Source: Verrucomicrobiota bacterium (lineage in GTDB: Bacteria; Verrucomicrobiota; Verrucomicrobiia; Opitutales; Puniceicoccaceae). From it: a DNA stretch of 60,267 nt. The notes under the pieces were generated by a model. The model was not told the DNA's origin. It worked only from the letters and a program-made list of their open reading frames with translations, and did no database searches. The stretch is from positions 1-60,267 of the forward strand of contig JBCDMB010000020.1 in NCBI GenBank assembly GCA_038744685.1, given 5' to 3'. Of the stretch, positions 17,648 to 25,414 are shown piece by piece. Position numbers and translations under genes: made by a program. Position 1 is the stretch's first letter. Each line of letters begins with the position of its first letter.

Positions 17648-17806
17648 TTATTCCTCGGGCTTAGTCTTTTTCAGACCGACCACGCGGTCGCCTGCCTTCC
17701 ACTCGCCGCGCTTGCGAAGGAGCTCTACGCGTTCAAAGCGGGAAAGAACGTTGCGCTTTTTGAGGCTGGCGGATCCACCAGCTTGAAAACTACGATGCTG
17801 TGACAT
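17648..17806 (-). CDS. Small basic protein of the Chlamydiae/Verrucomicrobia family
   Basis: A 52-residue protein starting MSQHRSFQAGGSASLKKRN and continuing with RFERVELLRKRGEW and GDRVVGLKKTKPE. This matches the tiny basic protein family (TIGR04137, as I recall) that is restricted to Chlamydiae, Verrucomicrobia and Planctomycetes. About a quarter of the residues are Lys or Arg, so nucleic-acid or ribosome binding is likely, but the role is unproven. It is a useful taxonomic marker here. It is convergent with nth, with 31 bases between the stops. Confidence 0.85.
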   Translation of the reverse strand: MSQHRSFQAGGSASLKKRNVLSRFERVELLRKRGEWKAGDRVVGLKKTKPEE

Positions 17807-17851
17807 GACAATTTAGGAAAAGGAGGGAGAATGCCCTGAAAAGACTTCTAA

Positions 17852-18097
17852 TCAAGCCTCTTTTTCGGCTTTGGAACGGCGCAGTTGGTCGGTCAAGGTT
17901 ACCCTGAACATCTGCGAGGCCAGCCAAAAGACACCGGTTAAAGGAAGAGCGGTAAAGGCCGCGAAGCCCCAGACGTAGAGAGGAGTCTGGGCGGGCACAA
18001 AGGGACGAAGCATCACGGTCATAAAAACGAAGAAAGCCCCTGTGAGTGCGAGATCGATGAGGATCGTGACTGGAGAAGTTAGTTTTTTTTCAGACAT
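17852..18097 (-). CDS. Small two-helix membrane protein
   Basis: An 81-residue protein with a short charged N-terminus (MSEKKLTSP), two hydrophobic segments (about residues 9-30 and 42-64) joined by a proline-rich turn, and a basic/acidic tail ending RRSKAEKEA. No catalytic motif or cysteine pair is present. I do not recognise the family beyond its resemblance to unnamed verrucomicrobial inner-membrane proteins. It lies between the small basic protein and the SHD1-like gene on the same strand, with 54 bases to the latter, so all three may share a transcript. Confidence 0.7.
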   Translation of the reverse strand: MSEKKLTSPVTILIDLALTGAFFVFMTVMLRPFVPAQTPLYVWGFAAFTALPLTGVFWLASQMFRVTLTDQLRRSKAEKEA

Positions 18098-18152
18098 AGC
18101 AGTGCGTCAAAGCAAGCGACAGGTCATCATTTTGGAGGAACTTTGACAATCG

Positions 18153-18941
18153 CTAAACTCGTGACTCCTCTACTTCTTCCGAAAAGTCCTCGTTGTAGCT
18201 CTTTTTTGGCGACGCTTTCATAATTTGGTCAGCGATTTTTTCATAGAAGTTTCTGGAGGAAGTGATGATAGCTGGTTCACCCTCTCGGTTGTAGAGTATG
18301 ATGAGATAATCCTCGTATTTGTAGCCATGTGCAGAACCATTTCTGGCATTGGAGTCGTAGCGATTGGTAAAAGGCTTGCCCTCCCAACGCACATTTTCTC
18401 TTGGCGGAATCGTCACGGTGAAATTTTGTCTATTGAGAACCTTCATCTCATCTCGGGTCAGGACGCTTTCCCCAATAACAATGACTGTTCCCTCGACGTT
18501 CTGATAGGTGATTTCGAAATTGTCGCTGTAGAAAACGATGCTTGGTTCTAACGTAACAACCCGATCATCAGGATCTCCATCTTCGTTCAGGTCGTCGTCC
18601 CGTCCTCTCGAGAAGCCAATCTTGATTTCGGAATCACTGTTTATGTCGGGAAAAAGCCGGGCGTCTTCAATAGACTTAAACCAATCGATGATTGCAGTGC
18701 GAGTATCGCCAGAAAATCTGTCCAGAGGGACAGCGTAGAATTCTCTTCCATCTTCCCTGCGGATCGTAACCGAATCTCTCCCCACCATTTCAACGAGCTC
18801 AGCTTTGATGGTTGATCCGTCGATGGAGATCAAATCATGAACCTTGCCTTCGGCGATGAAGCTCAGCGAAAGAAGCCCTGCCAGCGACAGGGCGACTCGC
18901 GCGACGTACCGGCGGAACAACCATAGCAATACAGCTGGCAT
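18153..18941 (-). CDS. Secreted protein with SHD1-like N-terminal domain
   Basis: A 262-residue exported protein. A signal peptide runs to about residue 31. The next ~55 residues (IDGSTIKAELVEM ... VTIRREDGREFYAVPLDRFS) look like the SLA1 homology domain 1 fold (SHD1), which planctomycete and verrucomicrobial secreted proteins often carry. A central Asp-rich stretch (GRDDDLNEDGDPDD) could bind calcium. The C-terminal part contains RYDSN, GYKYEDYLIILYN and SRNFYEKI, the segment duplicated in the remnant at 11218-11427. Function is unknown. The gene is divergent from the LpxH-like gene; the 148-base space between shows no recognisable site. Confidence 0.68.
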   Translation of the reverse strand: MPAVLLWLFRRYVARVALSLAGLLSLSFIAEGKVHDLISIDGSTIKAELVEMVGRDSVTIRREDGREFYAVPLDRFSGDTRTAIIDWFKSIEDARLFPDINSDSEIKIGFSRGRDDDLNEDGDPDDRVVTLEPSIVFYSDNFEITYQNVEGTVIVIGESVLTRDEMKVLNRQNFTVTIPPRENVRWEGKPFTNRYDSNARNGSAHGYKYEDYLIILYNREGEPAIITSSRNFYEKIADQIMKASPKKSYNEDFSEEVEESRV

Positions 18942-19089
18942 AGAGCAGAGGATAGACTAAATTTGGAGTTTGGGTCAACGTCTCTCGCTGCAGACGCTGG
19001 GCGTGTTCGTCACAATCCCGTTGCAAACGCACATCTTCGTTGACGTGGTCGTGGCTTAGGCTTTGGTGGGGGAAACCGGACAATAGCCT

Positions 19090-19974
19090 GTGAAAAGAGT
19101 CACTCTGAAGTTTAAGACAATTATTCTCTCAGATGTTCATCTCGGAACCCGCGACTGCAAGATCGACGAGGTGAACTTCTTTTTAAAACACTCTCACTCC
19201 GACCGGCTGATTCTCAATGGAGATATCATTGATGGGTGGAGCCTATCCCGCAAAGGAGGATGGACCAAACAACACACCCGTTTTATCCGGCTAATCTTGA
19301 AGAAACTGGAGAAGAAGGATACGGAGGTGGTTTACTTGCGGGGGAACCACGATGATATCTTGTATCGGTTCCTGCCGTTGGAGTTCGACCGCCTTCATAT
19401 TGTAAATGAGTTCATCCACTCAACGCCCCGAGGAGACTATCTGGTGGTACACGGCGATGGTTTTGATTCCATTACCACCAACCACAAATGGATCGCTATC
19501 TTAGGGGCGGTAGGATACCAGACCCTCCTTCGGATCAACCGGATTTACAACAAGTTCAGGTCATGGAGAGGGAAGCCCTACTATTCGCTGAGCAAGCAGA
19601 TCAAGGCGAAGGTTAAGGGTGCCGTCAGTTTTGTTGATAAGTTTGAAGACAAGCTTAGGGATTTGGCGCGGTCTAAAAACTGTTGCGGAGTGATTTGTGG
19701 ACATATCCACACGGCAGCAGACAAATTCGTCGAGGAAATCCATTACCTGAACAGTGGAGACTGGGTTGAATCCAGAACGGTTTTAGTGGAGCATTTTGAT
19801 GGGAGTTTTGAGATCTTCGATTTCAACGAGTTCGAACGTCGATTAGAGGAAAAGGCCATTCGAAATGAGAAGGACAACCGCGGGTCTGAGGAAGTAGAAC
19901 TTCCCCCTGTTGAAGAGGATCCGGTGTGGGAGAACGAGGCTTTTCTCAACGGAACTCCCTCGCCGCAACGTTGA
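19090..19974 (+). CDS. LpxH-like metallophosphoesterase
   Basis: A 294-residue calcineurin-type phosphoesterase. Metal-binding blocks are in order: LSDVHLG (about 12-18), GDIIDGW (about 45), GNHDD (about 85), VHGDGFD (about 120) and CGHIHTA (about 204). This arrangement matches the COG2908 group that includes UDP-2,3-diacylglucosamine pyrophosphatase of lipid A synthesis. The extra C-terminal tail after residue 250 is acidic and probably disordered. Membership is clear, the substrate is inferred; related proteins of this subgroup are not all lipid A enzymes. Translation begins at GTG 19090. Confidence 0.8.
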   Translation: MKRVTLKFKTIILSDVHLGTRDCKIDEVNFFLKHSHSDRLILNGDIIDGWSLSRKGGWTKQHTRFIRLILKKLEKKDTEVVYLRGNHDDILYRFLPLEFDRLHIVNEFIHSTPRGDYLVVHGDGFDSITTNHKWIAILGAVGYQTLLRINRIYNKFRSWRGKPYYSLSKQIKAKVKGAVSFVDKFEDKLRDLARSKNCCGVICGHIHTAADKFVEEIHYLNSGDWVESRTVLVEHFDGSFEIFDFNEFERRLEEKAIRNEKDNRGSEEVELPPVEEDPVWENEAFLNGTPSPQR

Positions 19975-20066
19975 CAGGAAATGCCTCTCAAGAATTTTCC
20001 TCGGGCCGTTCGAACAGTTGTGCACATCTGATTTGAAATATGGATTCCATCGTGGAATCGTAGATC

Positions 20067-20615
20067 ATGAAGGTGACACGATGGGTCCTCTCCGGTCTCT
20101 TGACCGGAGGTTCTTTGTTTGGTTACGAGCAGGCTTTTCCTCAGACACCGCCGGGAGAGATTCAGGTAAAGGAGCTGCCCGCAGGGGTTCTTTTGGAGAG
20201 CAATTCGGACGCTAGTTATTTTGCCTCTTCAGGGAAACTTTTCCGGCCACTCTTTGACTACATAGACAAAAGAGACATTGCGATGACGACCCCTGTAGAG
20301 GCAAAGGTGAATCCGGGGGAAATGTATTTTTGGGTTGCTGCAGACGAAGTGGACAAAGTGACGGGCGATACGGAGCAGGTGAGAGTGGTTGAAGTCCCAG
20401 AGCGCACCGTTGTGTCCGTAGGTGGTCGTGGTTCCTACAGCGAAAGCAATTACCGCGAAAAAGAAGAAGAACTCTTCGCCTGGCTAGCCGCCAATGAGCA
20501 ATGGAAGGTGGTCGGCGATCCTGTTGCGGTGTATTGGAATGGTCCCTTCACGCTCTGGTTTTTGAAAAAGTTTGAAGTGATGGTGGAGGTAGAACCCGTT
20601 GCGGTAGATTCCTGA
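20067..20615 (+). CDS. SOUL-family heme-binding-like protein
   Basis: A 182-residue protein with a signal peptide (MKVTRWVLSGLLTGGSLFG) and the SOUL/HBP fold. Family signatures are YFASSGKLFRPLFDYI, the near-invariant IAMTTPV, ERTVVSVGGRGSY and the C-terminal YWNGPFTLWFLKKFEVMV. Members bind heme or other hydrophobic ligands; bacterial exported versions are not well characterised. Here it is probably periplasmic. The gene sits alone between the phosphoesterase and GluQ synthetase genes, with 92 and 64 bases around it. Confidence 0.85.
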   Translation: MKVTRWVLSGLLTGGSLFGYEQAFPQTPPGEIQVKELPAGVLLESNSDASYFASSGKLFRPLFDYIDKRDIAMTTPVEAKVNPGEMYFWVAADEVDKVTGDTEQVRVVEVPERTVVSVGGRGSYSESNYREKEEELFAWLAANEQWKVVGDPVAVYWNGPFTLWFLKKFEVMVEVEPVAVDS

Positions 20616-20679
20616 CGAGAATGTAGTCGCCCACAGACGGCTAATCATGGGAGGTTTTTCTCTCTTGAGGTAGCAAACC

Positions 20680-21549
20680 ATGCAGAATGAAAGCTTCTAC
20701 AGGGGAAGAATCGCCCCCACTCCCTCAGGATGGCTGCATGCCGGGCACGCAAAGACGTTCTTTGAAGCATGGCGGCGTGCGAGGAGTAAGAAAGGGTCAT
20801 TGGTCCTTAGGATGGAAGATATTGATCGGGAGAGGTGTCGAAATGAGTTTGAAGGAGCTATTTTGGAAGATCTGGAGTGGCTTGGAATCGACTGGGATGA
20901 AGGGATAAATCCTGGAGGGCCGTATTCGCCTTACCGTCAGAGCGAGAGAATGGGGTACTACAGGTCGATTTGGCAAAGCCTGGCAGAAGATGGACTCATC
21001 TACCCTTGTTCCTACTCGCGCAGAGAATTGAGTCTAATGGGATTGGATAGAGAATCGGACGGGTCCTGGAAAATCCCCCCGTCGAAACGGGAAAGTGCAT
21101 TTGCCCGCGGAGACGCGATGGACGAAGAAGTGAACTGGAGATTCAAAGTGCCGGAGGGTTTAAAGATCACTTTTGAGGACGGGGTTCAGGGCGTTCAGCA
21201 TTTTGTCGCAGGGGAGGATTTTGGGGACTTTCTTGTTTGGCGTAAAACAGGTGAGCCTTCCTATGAGTTGGCGGTTGTAGTGGATGACATCGCAATGGAG
21301 ATCACAGAAGTCGTACGGGGAGAAGATTTGCTTCTTTCGACCGCGCGCCAGATTCTTCTTTATCAGGCTTTGGGCAAGGAGCCGCCCTCGTTTCGCCACC
21401 TCCCTTTAGTTTACGACGAGAAAGGGAATCGGCTCTCAAAGTCGGAACGCTCTTTGGCGGTTCGCGAGATGAGAGCCTCCGGGATGACGCAGAAGGAGGT
21501 CTTGGAGTGGCAACCTTCTGGTCAACGTAGCCACTCAGAAAGATCCTAA
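20680..21549 (+). CDS. gluQ: Glutamyl-Q tRNA(Asp) synthetase
   Basis: A truncated class I glutamyl-tRNA synthetase paralogue (289 residues) lacking the anticodon-binding domain. Such proteins glutamylate queuosine at position 34 of tRNA(Asp). It has RIAPTPSGWLHAGHA (HIGH box), LRMEDIDRERC, WRFKVP, and GNRLSKSERS (KMSKS-type loop). The zinc-binding CxC...YxxxC region of E. coli YadB is reduced to a single cysteine (YPCSYSRREL), so zinc is probably not bound. Its stop overlaps that of the convergent DUF2059 gene by four bases. Confidence 0.86.
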   Translation: MQNESFYRGRIAPTPSGWLHAGHAKTFFEAWRRARSKKGSLVLRMEDIDRERCRNEFEGAILEDLEWLGIDWDEGINPGGPYSPYRQSERMGYYRSIWQSLAEDGLIYPCSYSRRELSLMGLDRESDGSWKIPPSKRESAFARGDAMDEEVNWRFKVPEGLKITFEDGVQGVQHFVAGEDFGDFLVWRKTGEPSYELAVVVDDIAMEITEVVRGEDLLLSTARQILLYQALGKEPPSFRHLPLVYDEKGNRLSKSERSLAVREMRASGMTQKEVLEWQPSGQRSHSERS

Positions 21550-22040
21550 AGACTTTCAGTAAGTTTGGTTTGAAAACGTTCCATCATCGGTCCGATTTCA
21601 CTCTGATACTTCTGAAGGAAGCTGTTCATAAGCTCGGGCTGCTTGCGAATCAACATCTGGCCGACTGGACCTGAAAAAAACTCAATCAACTGATCCACCT
21701 CAACCTGAGTGAATGTCTCCCGATACGAGGGCACGTAGAGTTCGATAAGGAAGTCGTAGCTGAGCTCTTCTTCAAGCCACTCCATCATGACTTCCCTCAC
21801 TTTTTCGGCTTCCTCGAAATCCTTTTTGCTGGCGCCACTGGTGGCGAGTGACTGACTGATCGCCATTTCCATCATGCTCTCCATGCTCTGGATGGTTTGA
21901 TCGAGGATTTGTTCCACCTCCATCAGCTCCATTAGCTCCAGAATCGACTCGTCGGATGGTGCGGACTCGACGGTTTCAGCGAATGTGCCGGAGGTGACGG
22001 ACAAGAACAGCGGGAGGGCAACAAAGAATGATATTTTCAT
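21546..22040 (-). CDS. Secreted DUF2059 protein
   Basis: A 164-residue exported helical protein. The start ATG 22040 gives a clean signal peptide (MKISFFVALPLFLSVTSGTFA); the longer frame is not hydrophobic. The C-terminal block FTQVEVDQLIEFFSGPVGQMLIRKQPELM is the DUF2059 signature (FTxxELxxLIxFYxSPxGxxxxxKxP), written here in part. The N-terminal half is rich in Met and Glu (MELMEVEQIL, MESMMEMAI). Function is unknown across the family. It is divergent from gadB with 145 bases between. Confidence 0.82.
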   Translation of the reverse strand: MKISFFVALPLFLSVTSGTFAETVESAPSDESILELMELMEVEQILDQTIQSMESMMEMAISQSLATSGASKKDFEEAEKVREVMMEWLEEELSYDFLIELYVPSYRETFTQVEVDQLIEFFSGPVGQMLIRKQPELMNSFLQKYQSEIGPMMERFQTKLTESL

Positions 22041-22185
22041 GCACCGAAGGGTACTTGCTCTGGGGGAGGGGTCGAGTGAATTCGTCGACTTACCCTTCTG
22101 GGTAAATCGAGGTCTTTTCTGATTTGGTTTTGCAACACGGCTTTGTCCTGCCTTGAATCGAGCTCGAACCTCTAGCTGACAGATC

Positions 22186-23586
22186 ATGTTACACAAGAAA
22201 GCGAGCCCCGATTCTTTAGACCAAACCTTAAACCCTACGTTTGGGTCGCGTTACATTTCCAAGGAAATTCCTCGATACCGGATGCCGGATGAAGAAATGC
22301 CGCCAAAGACGGCCGCGCAAATCATTCACGACGAGCTGATGCTTGATGGCAATGCGAGGCTCAATTTGGCAACCTTCGTAACCACTTGGATGGAGCCCGA
22401 GGCAAAAGAACTCATGCAGCTCACCTTCGAGAAAAACATGGTCGACAAGGATGAGTATCCACAAACGGCTGAAATCGAAATGCGGTGCGTCAACATCATG
22501 TCGGAGCTGTATAACGCGCCGGAGGACGAGAAACCGTGCGGCTGTTCCACGATCGGTTCCAGCGAAGCTGCCATGCTCGGCGGAATGGCCTTGAAGTGGA
22601 TGTGGCGCAAAAGGCGTGAAGCGGCAGGGAAACCCGCCGACAAACCGAACCTGATCCTGGGGATCGATGTTCAGGTGTGCTGGGAAAAGTTTTGTCGGTA
22701 TTGGGAGATCGAGCCCCGTTACATTCCGATTGAGAGGGGTCGCTACATGGTGAACTCGGAAGAGGTGATCAAGCGATGTGATGAGAACACGATCGGAGTG
22801 GTCGGGATATTGGGCACCACTTTTACCGGTCAATACGAGCCTATCAAAGAGATCAACGACGCTCTTGATGAACTAAACGCCAAGACTGGCTGGGATGTGC
22901 CCCTCCATGTGGACGCAGCCAGCGGGGGTTTTGTCGCGCCGTTTCTCCAGCCGGATTTGGAATGGGATTTTCGCTTGAAGTGGGTCAAATCAATCAACGT
23001 CTCGGGGCACAAGTATGGGCTGGTATATCCGGGGGTTGGTTGGATTATTTGGAGGGACGAGGATGAGCTCCCAGAGGAGTTGGTCTTTAAGGTCAACTAT
23101 CTTGGGGGTGACATGCCGACGTTTGCATTGAATTTCTCCCGACCGGGGAATCAGGTGATTGCGCAGTACTATAATTTTATCCGTTTGGGTCGGGACGGTT
23201 ATCGGAGGGTGATGGAAACCTCGCGGGACACGGCTCGCTTCCTCACGCAGAAGCTACCGGATATCGGGCCGTTTGAAATTCTGGGTCCGGGTGAAGATAT
23301 TCCCGTTCTGGCCTTTCGCATTCGTGAGGATGCAGACGTGAACTACACGGTTTTTGATATCTCGGAACATATTCGACACCGCGGGTGGCTGATACCTGCC
23401 TACACACTGCCTGAAAATGCTGAAGATATTGCGGTGCTGAGGATCGTAGTGAAAGAAGACTTTAGTCGCGATATGGCGACTCTCCTGCTAGAGGATATGA
23501 CAAGAGTGATTGCGGATTACGCTAGTCAGCCAGACCGGATAGCGGCTCAGGATTCGTCCACCGACAAGCATCGTCCGAAGTGCTAA
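22186..23586 (+). CDS. gadB: Glutamate decarboxylase
   Basis: PLP enzyme converting glutamate to 4-aminobutyrate while consuming a proton. The 466 residues equal the length of E. coli GadB, and the PLP lysine (SGHKYG, residue 276) falls at the same number. Other blocks are DEYPQTAEIEMRCVN, CSTIGSSEAAMLGG and HVDAASGGFVAPF. No glutamate/GABA antiporter gene is adjacent, so it may serve internal pH control or a GABA shunt, or use a transporter elsewhere. The C-terminal tail (about 450-466) differs from the E. coli one. The stop overlaps trhO by four bases tail-to-tail. Confidence 0.93.
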   Translation: MLHKKASPDSLDQTLNPTFGSRYISKEIPRYRMPDEEMPPKTAAQIIHDELMLDGNARLNLATFVTTWMEPEAKELMQLTFEKNMVDKDEYPQTAEIEMRCVNIMSELYNAPEDEKPCGCSTIGSSEAAMLGGMALKWMWRKRREAAGKPADKPNLILGIDVQVCWEKFCRYWEIEPRYIPIERGRYMVNSEEVIKRCDENTIGVVGILGTTFTGQYEPIKEINDALDELNAKTGWDVPLHVDAASGGFVAPFLQPDLEWDFRLKWVKSINVSGHKYGLVYPGVGWIIWRDEDELPEELVFKVNYLGGDMPTFALNFSRPGNQVIAQYYNFIRLGRDGYRRVMETSRDTARFLTQKLPDIGPFEILGPGEDIPVLAFRIREDADVNYTVFDISEHIRHRGWLIPAYTLPENAEDIAVLRIVVKEDFSRDMATLLLEDMTRVIADYASQPDRIAAQDSSTDKHRPKC

Positions 23587-24449
23587 AGCACCGTTTGGTT
23601 GATGCTCTTGCTGGGACGCTTCAGTTCCTGGCAGTTACACTGATCCAGCTCGGTCCTCAAAACGGGTAACTGGCATCCCTCGCAAATGGTGTATGCGCCT
23701 TGTTCGAGGTTTGGGTCGACAGAGACGCGATCATCGAAAACAAAACAATCGCCCTCCCACAGGCTCTCTTCTGAAGGAGTTTCTTCAAGGTAGCGGAGGA
23801 TGCCCCCTTTCAGGTGGTAAACCTCCTTGAACCCCTTTTGCAAAAGAAGGCTGGTCGCTTTTTCGCAGCGAATCCCGCCGGTGCAATACATGGCAACCTT
23901 GGGACTCATGTTCGGATCGAGGTGGGTCTCCACCCATCGGGGAAAGTCTCGAAAGTTCTCTGTCGCAGGATCAACGGCGTGTGCGAACTTTCCGATCCGG
24001 GTTTCGTAATGGTTCCGGGTGTCTACAACGGTTACGTCCCCACCTTTGAGCATCTCGTTCCATTCGTCGGGTTCGAGATACTTGCCGACCTGCTTGGTTG
24101 GGCTCACTCCTTCTACGCCAAGGGTGACAATCTCTTTTTTTAGGCGCACCTTCCACCTCTGAAAGGGAAACTCTTTGCAGCGGCTTTCTCTTATCGGAAT
24201 GTCCGTGATGCCTTCCTCTGTTTCAAGGTAACTCAGAAATCGCTCAACCTCCTCTTCTATTCCGACAATGGTCCCGTTGATTCCCTCTGGAGCGACAAGA
24301 ATAGTTCCCTTCAAGCCCCTTTCGACACCAGCATCGTATATCCGCTGACGAAGCGCAGGCGGATCCACAACTTCAATGAAGCGGTAGAGTGAAGTGACCA
24401 GTAGGGAATCTTCCTTGGACATCGGGAGGATTCCAGACGATCCGGCCAT
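23583..24449 (-). CDS. trhO: tRNA uridine(34) hydroxylase (rhodanese family)
   Basis: Member of the TrhO/YceA family that hydroxylates uridine 34 of tRNA toward 5-methoxyuridine. It has an N-terminal acylphosphatase-like domain (GLKGTILVAPEGINGTIVG, residues about 30-48) and a rhodanese domain with VVDTRNHYETRIGKF and active cysteine in YCTGGIRCEK (about 189). The C-terminal cysteine region (CEGCQLPV ... CNCQELKRP) is shorter than usual but keeps paired cysteines. Starts at 24449 and 24422 are both possible; the first has GGAG close by. Confidence 0.88.
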   Translation of the reverse strand: MAGSSGILPMSKEDSLLVTSLYRFIEVVDPPALRQRIYDAGVERGLKGTILVAPEGINGTIVGIEEEVERFLSYLETEEGITDIPIRESRCKEFPFQRWKVRLKKEIVTLGVEGVSPTKQVGKYLEPDEWNEMLKGGDVTVVDTRNHYETRIGKFAHAVDPATENFRDFPRWVETHLDPNMSPKVAMYCTGGIRCEKATSLLLQKGFKEVYHLKGGILRYLEETPSEESLWEGDCFVFDDRVSVDPNLEQGAYTICEGCQLPVLRTELDQCNCQELKRPSKSINQTVL

Positions 24450-24513
24450 GCTCCGTCAATCCTTGGGTGAAGGCATGCGAGGCAGGAGCGGTTTGCTACA
24501 GGACTACATGAAA

Positions 24514-24543
24514 CAAAATAAACCAGGTTTAATTTATTTGACA
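24514..24543. promoter_or_regulatory. Shared promoter-region element, copy 1
   Basis: The 16 bases CAAAATAAACCAGGTT (24514-24529) are followed, 24 bases from their first base, by TTGACA (24538-24543). The same 16 bases with the same spacing to TTGACG occur at 35089-35118. Both copies sit between divergent genes: here trhO (minus) and hisA (plus, ATG 71 bases past the TTGACA). AT-rich DNA before a -35-like TTGACA suits an UP element, but no convincing -10 box follows at the right distance. A regulator site is an alternative. Confidence 0.45.
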
Positions 24544-24613
24544 GAAACGGGGCCCTTAAAGTCGCTGGGGGATTGGGGTTGAGTCTTTCGCGGGCTCACT
24601 CCATCACCGGAAC

Positions 24614-25357
24614 ATGTTTACAATCTATCCAGCGATTGACCTGAAAGGGGGCCGTTGTGTTCGCCTCCTGCATGGCCGTGCGGACAAGGAAACCGTCTAT
24701 TTCGAAGATCCTATGGAGGCCGCGGACATGTGGATGGAACAGGGGGCCGAATGGTTACATGTGGTCGATTTGGATGGTGCGTTCACCGGAGAGCTTACCC
24801 ACTTGGATCTCATCCGAAGGATTGCGGCTTTAGGCATGAAGGTCGAAATGGGTGGTGGCCTCCGAGATGAGGAATCGATTTCGCGGGCTCTGGAGGCGGG
24901 TGCGTCCCGGGCTGTGGTTGGAACATCCGCAGTCGAAAAACCGGATTTCCCCCGGAAGATCGTTGAGGCGTTCGGATCTGATGCGGTGGCTATTGGGTTG
25001 GACGCAAAGGATGGGAAATTGTCCCTTCAGGGTTGGGTCAAGGACTCGGGTATCGAGACGGTGGAATTCGGTAGGCGGTTGCAAGGAGACGGAATTACGA
25101 CAGTGATCCACACGGACATCTCAACAGACGGCGCCTTGACGGGTCCGAATCTTCTACGACAAGCGGAGCTTTGCGAATCGTGCCCGGATTTGTCCGTAAT
25201 CGCGTCTGGAGGAGTCGCTAGTCTTGCCGATGTACAGGCCCTGAACGAGTTGTCCCACACTCACAAAAACCTCACTGGCGTTATAGTCGGTCGGGCGATT
25301 TACGAAGATCGCGTCTCAGTGAAAGAGATGATTGATACTGTTTCGGCGAAAGAGTAG
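24614..25357 (+). CDS. hisA: Phosphoribosylformimino-AICAR ribotide isomerase
   Basis: Isomerises ProFAR to PRFAR in histidine synthesis. The 247-residue TIM barrel opens with IYPAIDLKGGRCVRL (catalytic aspartate at residue 8), and has VDLDGAF, VEMGGGLRDEESI, HTDISTDGALTGPN (second catalytic aspartate) and the phosphate-binding IASGGVASLADV and VIVGRAIYE. It stands outside any his operon. TrpF activity (PriA type) cannot be excluded but nothing here calls for it. Preceded by the shared element at 24514. Confidence 0.93.
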   Translation: MFTIYPAIDLKGGRCVRLLHGRADKETVYFEDPMEAADMWMEQGAEWLHVVDLDGAFTGELTHLDLIRRIAALGMKVEMGGGLRDEESISRALEAGASRAVVGTSAVEKPDFPRKIVEAFGSDAVAIGLDAKDGKLSLQGWVKDSGIETVEFGRRLQGDGITTVIHTDISTDGALTGPNLLRQAELCESCPDLSVIASGGVASLADVQALNELSHTHKNLTGVIVGRAIYEDRVSVKEMIDTVSAKE

Positions 25358-25414
25358 GCGCTGGATCGGGTTAATAGCTTGTTTCCTCGCTACTTCCTTA
25401 CCTAGGGTCGAGGG

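Noticed and set aside
22228-22833. 201-codon open frame opposite gadB
   Set aside because: Antisense shadow of a highly conserved coding region.
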